From NCBI RefSeq assembly GCF_023701945.1, contig NZ_JABAEF010000005.1, forward strand, positions 248,001 through 312,000: a DNA stretch of 64,000 nucleotides. The letters run 5' to 3'. Below, one piece after another: positions 17,397 to 27,122 of this stretch. The notes beneath the pieces are model-generated. The model saw only the letters and a program-made list of their open reading frames with translations. It was not told where the DNA came from and searched no databases. The DNA is from Rhizobium sp. CG5. Its GTDB lineage: Bacteria > Pseudomonadota > Alphaproteobacteria > Rhizobiales > Rhizobiaceae. Position 1 is the first letter of the stretch, and the number at the start of each line of letters is the position of its first letter. Made by a program: the position numbers and the translations under genes.

Positions 17397-18620
17397 ATGG
17401 ACAAGACCGCTCGCAGTTCCACGCCCTGGCTGATCATCGCCAGCGGTTCGCTGATTGCGATGCTGGTGTTCGGGCCACGCTCAGCCATGGGCTTCTTCCA
17501 ATTGCCGATGCTGCACGATACCGGCTGGGACCGCTCCACCTTCGGCCTGGCTATGGCCTTGCAGAACCTGTGCTGGGGTCTCAGCCAGCCGTTTTTCGGT
17601 GCCTTGGCCGACAAGTATGGAACGGCGCGGGTGCTGGCCATGTCGGGCCTGATCTATGCCGCCGGCCTGCTGATGATGGCCTATGCCGACGCACCGATCT
17701 GGCTGCATATCGGCGGCGGCGTGCTGGTCGGCATGGCGATCGGGGCTGGTTCCTTCAGCGTCATCCTGTCCGCCTTTGCGCGGCACGTCACGCCCGAGCA
17801 GCGCTCGATGGCGTTTGGCTTCGGCACGGCCGCCGGTTCGGCCGGCATGTTCCTGTTCGCGCCGCTCAGCCAGGCGCTGATTTCGACTTATGGCTGGTCC
17901 GACAGCCTCGTCTACATGGGCATCATGATGCTGATCGTGCCGCTTCTGGCCTATCCGCTGCGCGGCAATGCCAATTCCGGCACGCAAGGCAAGAACCAGT
18001 TCAAGCAGACCGTTGCCGAAGCGTTGAAGGAAGCCTTTTTACACAAAAGCTATGTGTTGCTGGCCGTCGGCTTCTTCGTCTGCGGCTTCCAGGTCGCCTT
18101 CATCACCGCGCATTTTCCGGCCTATCTCGGCGATATCGGCATCGAGGCGCGCTACGCGGTGATCGCCATGGCGCTGATCGGCTTCTTCAACATCATCGGC
18201 TCGCTCGCCGCCGGCGTGATCGGCCAGCGCTATTCGAAACCGTATTTCCTGGCGCTGATCTATGTGCTGCGCTCGGTGGCGGTGACGGCCTTCCTGCTTT
18301 TGCCGCAGAGCCCGACATCGGTCATCCTGTTTTCGATCGTCATGGGCCTGTTGTGGCTGTCGACGGTGCCGCCGACCAACGGTCTGGTCGCCATCATGTT
18401 CGGCACGCGCCATCTGGGTCTGCTGGGTGGCATGGTGTTCCTCTCCCACCAGATCGGCTCCTTCCTCGGCGTCTGGCTGGGTGGCTATCTCTATGACCTC
18501 TACGGTTCCTATGACAGCGTCTGGTGGTTCGGCGTGGCACTCGGGCTATTTGCCGCCGTGGTCCACTGGCCGATCCAGGAACGGCCGATCGACCGCGGCC
18601 TGCTGACAGCGGCGGAATAG
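17397..18620 (+). CDS. Major facilitator superfamily transporter
   Basis: 407 residues with 12 predicted membrane segments and a short N-terminus. The ATG at 17397 follows AAGGA with correct spacing; a longer frame to 17205 overlaps the flagellin-like gene and carries no similarity. Motif A type sequence GALADKYGTARVL is present between segments 2 and 3. The family resembles oxalate/formate-antiporter-like and YnfM-like carriers; substrate unknown. It is probably its own transcription unit. Confidence 0.85.
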   Translation: MDKTARSSTPWLIIASGSLIAMLVFGPRSAMGFFQLPMLHDTGWDRSTFGLAMALQNLCWGLSQPFFGALADKYGTARVLAMSGLIYAAGLLMMAYADAPIWLHIGGGVLVGMAIGAGSFSVILSAFARHVTPEQRSMAFGFGTAAGSAGMFLFAPLSQALISTYGWSDSLVYMGIMMLIVPLLAYPLRGNANSGTQGKNQFKQTVAEALKEAFLHKSYVLLAVGFFVCGFQVAFITAHFPAYLGDIGIEARYAVIAMALIGFFNIIGSLAAGVIGQRYSKPYFLALIYVLRSVAVTAFLLLPQSPTSVILFSIVMGLLWLSTVPPTNGLVAIMFGTRHLGLLGGMVFLSHQIGSFLGVWLGGYLYDLYGSYDSVWWFGVALGLFAAVVHWPIQERPIDRGLLTAAE

Positions 18621-19018
18621 CCCGAAACAAACGGACACATTTTTTAACAATTGCGGCGCAGCGGATTAATTTTGCCGCGGAACCTTCATATTTGCTGCGA
18701 TGCAAAATTTTATTTTGTTTTTTCTCTGTGGCGGGAGTTGACGACGGGACTCCTCGTACCTACCTTTCACCCTGTCGGCTAAACCCGGCAAGGACGTAGC
18801 CTGGGCGTGAAGACAGCCGCCCGCAGACTCAAGGAGGTTCGTGTAATGCGTTTTATCACTCGTAATACAGCCGGCTCCTGGCGCAGCGTCCGACATGGCA
18901 CACCCCTTGTGTGCGTGAAATCCAGCATCTGTCGAATGTGAACCGGCAGCCACTCTAACCGTCACAATCGAATTCAGTGTTGAAGCCCGCCGCTTTTCAT
19001 GCGGGCGAGGATCTCTAT
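18621..19018 (+). promoter_or_regulatory. Leader-like intergenic region before the 89-residue gene
   Basis: About 400 bp without a normal-sized gene. It begins with an AT-rich stretch (18637-18725) that can hold a promoter, continues with GC-rich sequence containing short complementary segments, then the 31-codon frame, and ends with a hairpin (GCCCGC 18985-18990, GCGGGC 19001-19006) directly in front of the GAGG ribosome binding site of the next gene. I do not recognise a named riboswitch class. Confidence 0.4.
18846..18941 (+). CDS. Possible 31-codon leader peptide with a perfect ribosome binding site
   Basis: An ATG lies eight bases after AAGGAGG (18831-18837), one of the strongest ribosome binding sites in the window. 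The frame encodes 31 residues, basic and Cys-containing, with no recognised family. The region upstream (about 18728-18830) contains several short complementary stretches (GGAGT with ACTCC, CCCGG with CCTGGG) that could fold into a structured RNA. It ends 77 bp before the ATG of a small conserved gene. It may be a leader peptide of an attenuator or riboswitch, or a small protein of its own. Codon use gives no strong support. Confidence 0.4.
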   Translation: MRFITRNTAGSWRSVRHGTPLVCVKSSICRM

Positions 19019-19288
19019 ATGGAAAAGCAAGTTGTCGAATACGCCGGCATCCCGGTCGGCATCACCATTCCGGATGGCAATGGCGTCAAGTTCATCGCGG
19101 TCAAGTTTCCGGTCATCGAACTGGATGGCGAGACCTATGGAAATATTGCGGAGCTGCAGGTCGCCATCCGCAACCACCTTGAAATGGCCGATCGCAACGG
19201 TCAGGCGATCTTTGCCTCGACCATTGCTCCGTCGGTGACAGGCCCGTCGCTGGGCGTGCCGGATCGCAAGGCCTTCAACGCCGCATGA
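19019..19288 (+). CDS. Conserved hypothetical protein, 89 residues
   Basis: A small cytosolic protein with alternating beta strands ([28 protein letters not shown]) and a helix ([12 protein letters not shown]). The ATG at 19019 follows CGAGG with nine bases. The 3' end overlaps the recO gene on the other strand by 88 bp (19201-19288). The Asp/Gly-rich turn pattern suggests a small beta sheet protein. No named family was recognised. The upstream structured leader may control it. Confidence 0.6.
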   Translation: MEKQVVEYAGIPVGITIPDGNGVKFIAVKFPVIELDGETYGNIAELQVAIRNHLEMADRNGQAIFASTIAPSVTGPSLGVPDRKAFNAA

Positions 19289-19989
19289 AGAAATCCGTCG
19301 CGGGCCGCGCCCGGTTCCAGACCGCGCGGCTCGTAGACATGGCGGTTGAGGAAATAGCCGGTCAGGCGGAATGCCGCAGCCAGGCTTTCGCCGTCAGCGG
19401 CCTTGGCCTGCCCCGCAGACAGAAAGCGCGGTAGCGCCAGCATCTTGTCGGCATAGGGTTCACCCGCCTCGCGGCAGACGGCGCGGCCGGATTTCGGCGA
19501 GACATAGACCAGATCCTCGGCTCGTCCGGTCGCCGCACAGCGCGCCAGGTCCAGCCCGAAGCCGAGATCATTCAGCACCGCCAGTTCAAACCGGATGAAG
19601 AGTTCGCCCGCCGCGCGGGGTTCGTCGAGATGGTCGAGAACGAGGTCGAGCATCTCGTAGAGATGCGGATGGGGATCGCGCTCGGGAAGCAGCCGCAGCA
19701 CGGCTGCCAGCGCCTGGACACCGTAGACCGCCGTCGCACTTTCCATCAGGCGTGCCGCCCGCAGCCGCACCGGCTCGATCCGGTATTCGCCGAGATGTTC
19801 GTCGAGCCGTGCCCGCCAGGTGACCTCCAGCAGGTTTCCCGGCTGCAGCACCGGCTGCAGGGCACGGGACCGTCCGCCGCGCACCAGGCCCAGATGGCGG
19901 CCGCGGCTGCGCGTCATCACTTCGGCAATGACGCTGGTCTCGCCGTGGCGCTTGACGCCCAGCACAATCGCCTCATCGCTCCACTGCAT
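19201..19989 (-). CDS. recO: DNA repair protein RecO
   Basis: 262 residues. The N-terminal OB fold ([17 protein letters not shown]) and helical C-terminal domain fit RecO, which with RecR loads RecA onto SSB-coated gaps. In the middle, [25 protein letters not shown] keeps the position of the zinc-binding cysteines, partly degenerate. The ATG at 19989 is fixed by the family N-terminus. It is the last gene of the lepB-rnc-era block, with 81 bp between era and recO. Its 3' end overlaps a convergent small gene. Confidence 0.93.
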   Translation of the reverse strand: MQWSDEAIVLGVKRHGETSVIAEVMTRSRGRHLGLVRGGRSRALQPVLQPGNLLEVTWRARLDEHLGEYRIEPVRLRAARLMESATAVYGVQALAAVLRLLPERDPHPHLYEMLDLVLDHLDEPRAAGELFIRFELAVLNDLGFGLDLARCAATGRAEDLVYVSPKSGRAVCREAGEPYADKMLALPRFLSAGQAKAADGESLAAAFRLTGYFLNRHVYEPRGLEPGAARDGFLHAALKALRSGTPSDGPVTDGAMVEAKIA

Positions 19990-20070
19990 GCGCTGCCTTG
20001 CTTGGATTCGGGTTAGGGCCCACTCTAGCAAAAAGAGCCCCCATTGTCATGGGAGCTCCGTTTGTCTGTT

Positions 20071-21018
20071 CTATTCCCGTGGAAATTCCAGCCCCATTTC
20101 CCGGAACCGCTCGGGGTCGTCGCCCCAGTTCTCGCGCACCTTGACGAACAGGAAGAGATGGACCGGCTGCTCGAGGATTTCCGACATTTCCTTGCGCGAG
20201 GCGGTCGAGATCGACTTGATGGCATCGCCGCCCTTGCCGAGAACGATCTTCTTCTGGCTGTCGCGCTCGACATAGATGACCTGCTCGATGCGCACCGAGC
20301 CGTCCTTGCGCTCTTCCCACTTCTCCGTCTCGACATGAGAGGAATAGGGAAGCTCCTGATGCAGCCGCAGGAACAGTTTTTCGCGGGTGATTTCGGCGGC
20401 CAGCTGGCGGATTGGCAGATCGGAGATCTGGTCTTCCGGATAATACCACGGGCCCTGCGGCAAGGCTGCCGAGATATAGTCCATCAGGTCGTCGCAGCCG
20501 GAACCGGTGGTGGCCGAAATCATGAAGGTGCGCTCGAAGCGGACGGTCTCATTGGCAGCTGCGGCAAGCTTCAGCAGGTCCTCGTGGCGCACCTGATCGA
20601 TCTTGTTCAGCACCAGGACCTTTGGCTGGTGGACGTCCTTCAGGGCCTCCAGAATCGATTCGGCATCGCCGCGCAGGCCGCGCTCGCTGTCGATCAACAG
20701 AACGATGTAATCGGCATCCTTGGCGCCGCCCCAGGCCGACGTCACCATGGCGCGGTCGAGCCGGCGGCGCGGCTTGAAGATGCCGGGCGTGTCCATGAAG
20801 ACGATCTGGGCATTGTTATGGATGGCGATGCCGCGCATCACGGCGCGGGTCGTCTGCACCTTGTGGCTGACGATCGAGACCTTGGCGCCGACCAGGCGGT
20901 TGACCAGCGTCGACTTGCCGGCATTGGTGGGGCCAATCAGCGCCACAAAGCCGGAACGGGTCGGAACGCCTTCGATCTCGCGGCCACCGATGGCCGGGGT
21001 GTTTTCACTGTCTGTCAT
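20071..21018 (-). CDS. era: GTPase Era
   Basis: 315 residues. G1 GPTNAGKS, G3 DTPG and G4 NKID are intact, and a C-terminal KH domain (about 225-300) with LGKGGDAIKSI binds the 3' end of 16S rRNA. Era is needed for small-subunit maturation and couples it to division. Two starts are possible: TTG at 21027, directly after the rnc stop, or ATG at 21018, preferred here. The tight rnc-era spacing indicates one transcript and probable translational coupling. Confidence 0.95.
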   Translation of the reverse strand: MTDSENTPAIGGREIEGVPTRSGFVALIGPTNAGKSTLVNRLVGAKVSIVSHKVQTTRAVMRGIAIHNNAQIVFMDTPGIFKPRRRLDRAMVTSAWGGAKDADYIVLLIDSERGLRGDAESILEALKDVHQPKVLVLNKIDQVRHEDLLKLAAAANETVRFERTFMISATTGSGCDDLMDYISAALPQGPWYYPEDQISDLPIRQLAAEITREKLFLRLHQELPYSSHVETEKWEERKDGSVRIEQVIYVERDSQKKIVLGKGGDAIKSISTASRKEMSEILEQPVHLFLFVKVRENWGDDPERFREMGLEFPRE

Positions 21019-21027
21019 GATGTCCAA

Positions 21028-21747
21028 TCAATTTCCGGCAGAAGGTTTCTGCCATACGCCTTCGCGCTCAAGCATTTTGGTGGCGGCCACTTGTTCGGCG
21101 GTGCGCTTGGAGCGCTCCACGCCGGTCTCGGGCGGCAGCCCGATGATCTCCACCGTCACCGTGAAGCGGGGATCATGATCCGGTCCGGAGCGCTCTGCAA
21201 CCTGATAAACCGGAGTCTGTGCGAAATTCGCGTGCGCCCATTCCTGCAATTCCGTCTTGGCGTCGCGGCGAGCCGCATCGGCATGGGCCGCACGGGCGCT
21301 CCAGAAGCGCAGGATGAAGGCGCGGGCTGCTTCCAGGCCGGCATCGAGATAGATCGCGGCGATCAGGCTTTCCACCGCATCGGCGCGGATATTCTGCATG
21401 TTCTTGCCGGTCAGCTTCTTCACATCGGCGCCGGTGCGGATATACCGATGCAGTTCCAGATCGTCGGCAACCTGCGCGCAGGTCTCGGCACTGACCAACT
21501 GATTGAGACGGACCGACAGTTCGCCCTCCGTGGCGGCCCTGAAGGTCGTGAACAGCAGTTCGGCGACACAGAGGCCCAGCACGCGGTCGCCGAGGAATTC
21601 AAGCCGCTCGTAATTGCCGCCCTTGGCGGTCTTGGCGCTCGAATGGGTGAGCGCCCGGTCCAGGCGCTCCTTGTGTGCAAAGGAATGACCGATCGCAGCT
21701 TCGATGCGCGACCGGTCCTCGTCTCTCAATCCCTTGGCAGTCTTCAT
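21028..21747 (-). CDS. rnc: Ribonuclease III
   Basis: 239 residues. The RNase III signature ERLEFLGDRVLG (about 40-51) carries the catalytic Glu and Asp. A C-terminal double-stranded RNA-binding domain (about 165-235) ends with VAATKMLEREG. It processes rRNA precursors and sRNA-mRNA duplexes. The ATG overlaps the lepB stop codon (ATGA), so translation is coupled. A longer frame to 21792 would overlap lepB and has no similarity. Confidence 0.96.
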   Translation of the reverse strand: MKTAKGLRDEDRSRIEAAIGHSFAHKERLDRALTHSSAKTAKGGNYERLEFLGDRVLGLCVAELLFTTFRAATEGELSVRLNQLVSAETCAQVADDLELHRYIRTGADVKKLTGKNMQNIRADAVESLIAAIYLDAGLEAARAFILRFWSARAAHADAARRDAKTELQEWAHANFAQTPVYQVAERSGPDHDPRFTVTVEIIGLPPETGVERSKRTAEQVAATKMLEREGVWQKPSAGN

Positions 21748-22487
21748 TGAACGACCTTGAACAGGCGCTCCCACCGCATGTTCGACGGCCACTTCCAGAT
21801 TTCGCGGAAGGACGTGTCATTGCCCAGCGAGAAGAAGATGACCGAGGCTCGGCCGATCAGGTTTTCGGCAGGCACGAAACCGACGTCGAAACGGCTGTCG
21901 AGCGAATTGTCGCGATTGTCGCCCATCATGAAATAATGGCCTTCGGGCACGATGCGCTCGGGCGTGTTGTCGCCCTTGGAGATCGGCGACTGGTCCAGCG
22001 TGTCATAGGTCACGCCATTGTCCATGGTCTCGCGGAAGACCGGCACGTTGATGCCCGGATCCTGGCGATAATCCGAGGTGAAGACGCCGTCCTGCGCCTT
22101 CGGCACCGGCTTGCCGTTGATATGCAGCACGCCTTCGATCACCTGGATGCGGTCGCCGGGAAGACCGACCAGACGCTTGATATAGTCGATTTCAGGATTG
22201 GGCGGAAAGCGGAACACCACCACGTCGCCGCGCTCCGGATCGCTGCCGAAGATGCGGCCGGAAAACAGATTGGGCGAAAACGGCAGGGAATATTTCGAAT
22301 AGCCGTAGGAGAATTTGTTGACGAAGATATAGTCGCCGACCAGCAAGGTGGGCATCATCGATCCCGACGGAATCGTGAAGGGCTGGAAGAACACCGTGCG
22401 GATCACCATCGCCAGGAGCAAGGCCTGAATGATGACCTTGATGTTTTCCCAAAGGGCACTCTGCTTCTTTTCAACTCGCTCGGACAC
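21744..22487 (-). CDS. lepB: Signal peptidase I
   Basis: 247 residues. One membrane segment near the N-terminus (about 17-34) precedes the catalytic domain in the periplasm. The Ser nucleophile lies in PSGSMMPTL (Ser43) and the Lys general base in YIKRLVGLPGD (Lys104). Box E residues GDNRDNSLDSR follow. It cleaves signal peptides of exported proteins, such as the porins and periplasmic proteins in this window. It precedes rnc with a four-base overlap; acpS lies 99 bp upstream. Confidence 0.95.
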   Translation of the reverse strand: MSERVEKKQSALWENIKVIIQALLLAMVIRTVFFQPFTIPSGSMMPTLLVGDYIFVNKFSYGYSKYSLPFSPNLFSGRIFGSDPERGDVVVFRFPPNPEIDYIKRLVGLPGDRIQVIEGVLHINGKPVPKAQDGVFTSDYRQDPGINVPVFRETMDNGVTYDTLDQSPISKGDNTPERIVPEGHYFMMGDNRDNSLDSRFDVGFVPAENLIGRASVIFFSLGNDTSFREIWKWPSNMRWERLFKVVQ

Positions 22488-22586
22488 GCCTGTCTCTTCC
22501 TTGTTTTAGCAATTAGCTGCTTTCTCTAGTCGCTTCGGGCATCCGCGGCAACGGTTAGGCCATGAAAATCCATAGAGAGGCTCGGT

Positions 22587-22991
22587 TCATCCGCCAAGCG
22601 GCCGCGCCTCGATGACCACGAAGGCCTGGGCATAGGGATATTCGTCGGTAATGGTCAGATGGATGATCGCCTCATGCCCCTCGGGCAGCAGTGCTTTCAG
22701 CCGCTTTTCGGCGCCGCCAGTCAGTACCAGCGAGGGCTTGCCCTCTTTTGAATTGGCAACGCCCATGTCCTTCCAGAACACGCCCTGGGCAAGGCCGGTT
22801 CCGAGCGCCTTGGAGCAGGCCTCCTTGGCGGCAAAGCGCTTGGCGTATGATGCGGCGCGGTTGCGGCTGGCATCGGAACGCTGCTGCTCCATATCGGTGA
22901 AACAACGGGCGGTGAACCGATCGCCGAAGCGCTCGATCGATTTTGCCACCCGGGCGATATCGATCAGATCGCTGCCGATGCCGATGATCAT
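22587..22991 (-). CDS. acpS: Holo-[acyl-carrier-protein] synthase
   Basis: 134 residues, the normal length. The N-terminus [15 protein letters not shown] and the [16 protein letters not shown] motif mark AcpS, which transfers 4'-phosphopantetheine from CoA to acyl carrier protein; Asp8 and the Glu in AAKEA bind Mg2+. The long upstream frame to 23186 is not part of the protein. It lies 11 bp after the DUF2062 gene on the same strand and probably shares its transcript. Confidence 0.95.
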   Translation of the reverse strand: MIIGIGSDLIDIARVAKSIERFGDRFTARCFTDMEQQRSDASRNRAASYAKRFAAKEACSKALGTGLAQGVFWKDMGVANSKEGKPSLVLTGGAEKRLKALLPEGHEAIIHLTITDEYPYAQAFVVIEARPLGG

Positions 22992-23002
22992 GATGGGGCC
23001 CC

Positions 23003-23590
23003 TTAAATGCTGCGAACGCCGCGAACCGCCTCGTCGAGACGATCGCGGGCGCGTTCGGCCAGATGGGCGCGGCGGCGTGTCTGAAAGCCGCGAACGGCAT
23101 AATAAACAACGCTGTAGATCAGCAGGCCGGAGGCCAGCGCCGGCGGTATCGCACCGATCAGCATGGGCTTCAGCACGGGCGCCCACAGTTGCGACAGCTC
23201 GAGTTTCTCAAACAGACTGACAAGATCGATGGTGCTGCCCTGCCCTGCCTGCTGATGGCCGATCATCTTGTTTCCGACCTCCCAGGTGAAAGCCCAGATG
23301 AACGGAAACGTCAGGGGATTGCCGAATGCCGTGCCGAGTGCGGCAGCGATCAGGTTGCCGGCCAGCAGATAGGCCAGGGCAAACGCCAGCAGGAAATGAA
23401 AGCCGACAAAGGGGGTCCAGGAGGACATGATACCGGCCGCAACGCCAGCGGCAATCGCATGGGGCGAGGCTGTCAGCCTCAGGACACGCATGCGAAAATA
23501 GCGGAATGAGCGCAGAAAGCCCATGCGGGGCCAGATCAAGCCGCGCAGCTTTTCCATCAATCCTGCGGGTTTGCGACGGCGAAACAGCAT
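23003..23590 (-). CDS. DUF2062 domain membrane protein
   Basis: 195 residues. A basic amphipathic N-terminus (MLFRRRKP) precedes three to four membrane segments. The DUF2062 core is visible as [24 protein letters not shown] and [11 protein letters not shown]; the family is linked to envelope or lipid functions but not biochemically defined. Starts at 23599 or 23626 are also possible. It lies directly upstream of acpS in the same direction. Confidence 0.82.
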   Translation of the reverse strand: MLFRRRKPAGLMEKLRGLIWPRMGFLRSFRYFRMRVLRLTASPHAIAAGVAAGIMSSWTPFVGFHFLLAFALAYLLAGNLIAAALGTAFGNPLTFPFIWAFTWEVGNKMIGHQQAGQGSTIDLVSLFEKLELSQLWAPVLKPMLIGAIPPALASGLLIYSVVYYAVRGFQTRRRAHLAERARDRLDEAVRGVRSI

Positions 23591-23724
23591 GAGCCACATG
23601 TAGTGGATATGCGTGGCCAAGTTCAAGTGCCTAATCGGCCTTGCCGGACTGCTCGCCGCAGCGACGAGCCTTGCATATCAAGCCGGCCGGGATGAGGATC
23701 CAGACCGGCACATCAGCGGGTAGA

Positions 23725-23877
23725 TCAGAACTTGTTGCGGAACAGGCCGTTGTCGATCTGACGCTGACGATATTCCAGGTCGAAGCGGTCATTCGAACCG
23801 TTCAGATAGGCCATTTCACGATCCTGGGCACTGGGGACGCGCAGGGCGCGGGCGAGCTTGCGGATAGGTGCAAACAT
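23725..23877 (-). CDS. DUF3563 family small protein
   Basis: 50 residues, beginning MFAPIRKLARALRVPS and containing DREMAYLNGSNDRFDLE and RQRQID, which is the whole DUF3563 pattern as I know it from rhizobia. It is basic at the N-terminus and acidic in the middle, likely helical and soluble or membrane-peripheral. Function is unknown; related proteins occur near envelope and stress genes. The ATG is preceded by GGAACG, a weak ribosome binding site. It stands alone between DUF2062 and rsh. Confidence 0.75.
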   Translation of the reverse strand: MFAPIRKLARALRVPSAQDREMAYLNGSNDRFDLEYRQRQIDNGLFRNKF

Positions 23878-24084
23878 TGTTTCGTTCCTTCTCTTCTGGG
23901 TCGTTCATCTTATGCAGCCAATATAGTTGTGCGCTGCACAATTTACCAACGCCAAGGCGAGACCGCAGCCCTGCGCGCAACGCATAGCTACACCGTATAT
24001 TGCCTGTTTTTTGAACCTTCGAGAGGAATATTGCCCGATTTCGTGCGCCTGCCGCCGGGAATCACCGTCCCGGCAGCGGATCGA

Positions 24085-26325
24085 TCAATCGTAGACGCGC
24101 TTGACCGTGGAGATGCAGTCGAGTTCCTTCATCTGGCTCAGCAGCTGGTTGAGCTGGCGCAGATCCCAGACTTCGAGATCGAAGACCATTTCGGTAAAAT
24201 CGGTGGCGACCCGGATCATCGTCAGGCTGCTAATATTGATGTCGAGAGCGGCCACGGTCTGGGCCACGGTTGCCAGCGTGCCCGGTTCGTTGATGGCGTT
24301 GATCAGGATGCGGGCGCCGAAGCGCGACTTGTTGGCTTCGTCGAGATCCCAGCGCACATCGATCCAGCGCTCCGGCTCGTCGTCGAAACGCTGCAGCGCC
24401 GAGGCCTGGATCGGATAGATGGTGATGCCCTTGCCGTCTTCCATGATGCCGACGATGCGGTCGCCCGGCACGGCGCCGGCCGGAGCGAAATGCACCTCGA
24501 CGGCACCGGAAAGACCGCGGATCGGCAGAGGGTCCTGCACTTCACCGGCTGCCGCCGCCTTGGCGGCCGCCTCGCGGTCCGCCGCCGTCTTGCCCGGCAG
24601 CTTGAACATCATGCCGCTGGCCGAGCGCATGTTGAACCAGCCGTCGTCGGCCGAGGGTTTTACGGTGACGCGTTCGTCCTGATAGTCGGGGAACACGGCG
24701 CGCAGCACATCGAGCGACGACATTTCGCCACGTCCGACCGCAGCAATGGCATCCTCGACATCGCGATGGCCGAGCCGATGCAAAGCCGGGCGCAGCGTAT
24801 CGCGGGAAAACACCTTGCCGGCGCGCTCGAAAGTGCGCTCCAGGATGCGATGGCCGAGGCCGGAATATTGCTTGCGGATCGCCATGCGGGTGGCACGGCG
24901 GATCGCCGCGCGCGCCTTGCCGGTGACGACGATCTCTTCCCAGGCGGCCGGCGGCACCTGCACGCCAGAGCGGATGATCTCGACCTCGTCGCCATTGCTG
25001 AGACGGGTCACCAAGGGCATGATCCGGCCGTTGATCTTGGCGCCCACCGTGGTGTCGCCGATATTGGTGTGGACGGCATAGGCAAAATCGATCGGCGTGG
25101 CGCCGCGCGGCAAAGCGATCAGCTTGCCCTTGGGCGTGAAGCAGAACACCTGGTCCTGGAACAGCTCGAGCTTGGTATGCTCAAGGAATTCCTCCGGGTT
25201 GTCGCCTTCGGCCAGCGCCTCGATGGTATGACGCAGCCAGGAATAGGCATTGCTTTCACGCGACAGCAGCTCGCCCGGCTCGCCGTTTTCGCCATCCTTG
25301 TAGAGGGCATGGGCGGCGATACCGTATTCGGCGATCTCGTGCATGCGGCGGGTGCGGATCTGCAGCTCGATTCTCTGCCGAGAAGGACCGACGATGGTGG
25401 TATGAATGGAGCGATAATCGTTCTGCTTGGGCGTCGAGATGTAATCCTTGAACCGGCCCGGCACGACGCGCCAGCGGGTATGGACGACGCCCAGCGCCTT
25501 GTAGCACGACGGCACGTCATTGACGACGACACGGAAGCCATAGACATCCGAGAGCTGCTCGAAGGACAGCGACTTCGACTGCATCTTGCGAAAAACCGAA
25601 TAGGGCTTCTTCTGGCGTCCCTTGACGACGGGGGCTTCCAGACCCTGCGCCACCAGAAGCTCGCGCAATTCGTCCTCGATCTTCTTGATCAGTCCTTCAT
25701 TGCGCTGGGACAATTCCTCCAGGCGCTTGGTCACCGTTTCATAGGCTTCGGGATTGATATAGCGGAAGGACAGGTCCTCCAGCTCGTCGCGCATGTCCTG
25801 CATGCCCATGCGGCCGGCGAGCGGCGCATAGATTTCCATGGTCTCTTCGGAAATGCGGGCGCGCTTGTCGTCGCGCATATGCTCGAGCGTGCGCATATTG
25901 TGCAGCCGGTCGGCAAGCTTGACCAGCAGCACGCGCACATCGTCGGAAATCGCCAGCAGCAGCTTGCGCAGGTTTTCCGCCTGCTTGGCCTTCTTGGTGA
26001 CCAGATCGAGCTTCTTGAGCTTGGTCAGGCCCTCGACCAGACGGCCGATATCCTCGCCGAACAGATCGTCGATCTCGGCGCGCGTCGCCGTCGTATCCTC
26101 GATCGTGTCATGCAGGAGCGCGACGGCAATCGTCGATTCATCCAGATGCATGTCGGTGAGAATGGCGGCGACTTCAAGCGGGTGAGAGATATAGGGGTCG
26201 CCGCTGGCCCGTTTCTGCTGGCCATGCTTCTGCATGGCATAAACGTAGGCTTTGTTCAGGAGCGCTTCGTTGGCGTCGGGCTTATATTTCTGAACTCGCT
26301 CAACGAGCTCGTATTGCCGCATCAT
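24085..26325 (-). CDS. rsh: Bifunctional (p)ppGpp synthetase/hydrolase Rsh
   Basis: 746 residues with the full long-RSH order: HD hydrolase (about 25-180, VALLHDTIEDT intact), synthetase (about 235-350, RIELQIRT), TGS (about 390-450, DFAYAVHTNIGD) and a C-terminal ACT domain (about 670-745). Because the HD motif is intact, hydrolysis of ppGpp is expected as well as synthesis. In alphaproteobacteria a single such enzyme controls the stringent response. It is preceded by rpoZ, 97 bp upstream; ppGpp acts on RNA polymerase in a manner involving omega. Confidence 0.95.
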   Translation of the reverse strand: MMRQYELVERVQKYKPDANEALLNKAYVYAMQKHGQQKRASGDPYISHPLEVAAILTDMHLDESTIAVALLHDTIEDTTATRAEIDDLFGEDIGRLVEGLTKLKKLDLVTKKAKQAENLRKLLLAISDDVRVLLVKLADRLHNMRTLEHMRDDKRARISEETMEIYAPLAGRMGMQDMRDELEDLSFRYINPEAYETVTKRLEELSQRNEGLIKKIEDELRELLVAQGLEAPVVKGRQKKPYSVFRKMQSKSLSFEQLSDVYGFRVVVNDVPSCYKALGVVHTRWRVVPGRFKDYISTPKQNDYRSIHTTIVGPSRQRIELQIRTRRMHEIAEYGIAAHALYKDGENGEPGELLSRESNAYSWLRHTIEALAEGDNPEEFLEHTKLELFQDQVFCFTPKGKLIALPRGATPIDFAYAVHTNIGDTTVGAKINGRIMPLVTRLSNGDEVEIIRSGVQVPPAAWEEIVVTGKARAAIRRATRMAIRKQYSGLGHRILERTFERAGKVFSRDTLRPALHRLGHRDVEDAIAAVGRGEMSSLDVLRAVFPDYQDERVTVKPSADDGWFNMRSASGMMFKLPGKTAADREAAAKAAAAGEVQDPLPIRGLSGAVEVHFAPAGAVPGDRIVGIMEDGKGITIYPIQASALQRFDDEPERWIDVRWDLDEANKSRFGARILINAINEPGTLATVAQTVAALDINISSLTMIRVATDFTEMVFDLEVWDLRQLNQLLSQMKELDCISTVKRVYD

Positions 26326-26422
26326 CCAAGGCTACTCCGGGAAAGAAAAAGCGCGCCAACCATCACGGTTGACGCACGAAAACGTACTCCATCACGCCAG
26401 AATAGGTCGTAAAGCTTGACGA

Positions 26423-26824
26423 TTAGTAATCGTCGCTCTTTTCCGGCGGAACAAGTCCTTCGATGCCGGCCAGCAGTTCTTCTTCCGACATCTGGTCGAA
26501 CGTGACGGGTTCCGGCATGTCATCGTCTTCGTCACTCTTGGAGACCAGGGCCGCCGTGCTGGACGAAGAGCCCGATTCCTGCTCCGGTTCGTCGATTTCG
26601 ACGTGCTTCTGCAGCGAATGGATGAGGTCTTCCTTCAGATCGTCCGGCGAAAGGGTTTCGTCGGCAATCTCGCGCAGCGCCACGACCGGGTTCTTGTCGT
26701 TGTCGCGATCGATGGTGATCGAAGCGCCCTGGGAAATCTGCCGTGCGCGATGGCTTGCAAGCAGCACCAGCTCGAAGCGGTTGTCTACCTTGTCGATGCA
26801 ATCTTCTACTGTGACGCGGGCCAT
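26423..26824 (-). CDS. rpoZ: RNA polymerase omega subunit
   Basis: 133 residues, starting MARVTVEDC, with [15 protein letters not shown], the helix that clamps beta-prime. The C-terminal half is an acidic extension typical of alphaproteobacterial omega. The ATG at 26824 follows a good AAAGGA site; an upstream extension to 26872 is unsupported. It is adjacent to rsh, as in other rhizobia. Confidence 0.95.
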   Translation of the reverse strand: MARVTVEDCIDKVDNRFELVLLASHRARQISQGASITIDRDNDKNPVVALREIADETLSPDDLKEDLIHSLQKHVEIDEPEQESGSSSSTAALVSKSDEDDDMPEPVTFDQMSEEELLAGIEGLVPPEKSDDY

Positions 26825-27122
26825 TGCCTGTCCTTTTTGGTCAAGTTCTTTTGGATTAGGAGCGCGATACAATTAAAACAGGGCAAATTCAAGTTTTTCC
26901 TTCGGGCAGGTCGAATCCCGCTGCAATGCAGCGGATAATCGGGCGCAAGAATTCAGTCACTCAACCTATACGTGCTTGGAATATCTCTAGTCCTGCCCTA
27001 AATGGAATCGTATATGAATATTTCATAAATTACATGGGCTATTCATGAGAACGCCGGTAATCTTTTGTTTTGATTGACGTTTGCCGCGATGCTAATTTTG
27101 AAAAGAAAAGGAATGTTGCGAC

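Noticed and set aside
18728-18845. Known riboswitch (manganese yybP-ykoY, c-di-GMP, guanidine) upstream of the 31-codon frame
   Set aside because: Some short words resemble these classes but the conserved cores could not be aligned, so no class is claimed.
20044-21750. 568-codon plus-strand frame
   Set aside because: Antisense to era and rnc; low complexity, no family motif.
23641-26412. 923-codon plus-strand frame
   Set aside because: Antisense to rsh; the real gene has HD, synthetase, TGS and ACT domains.
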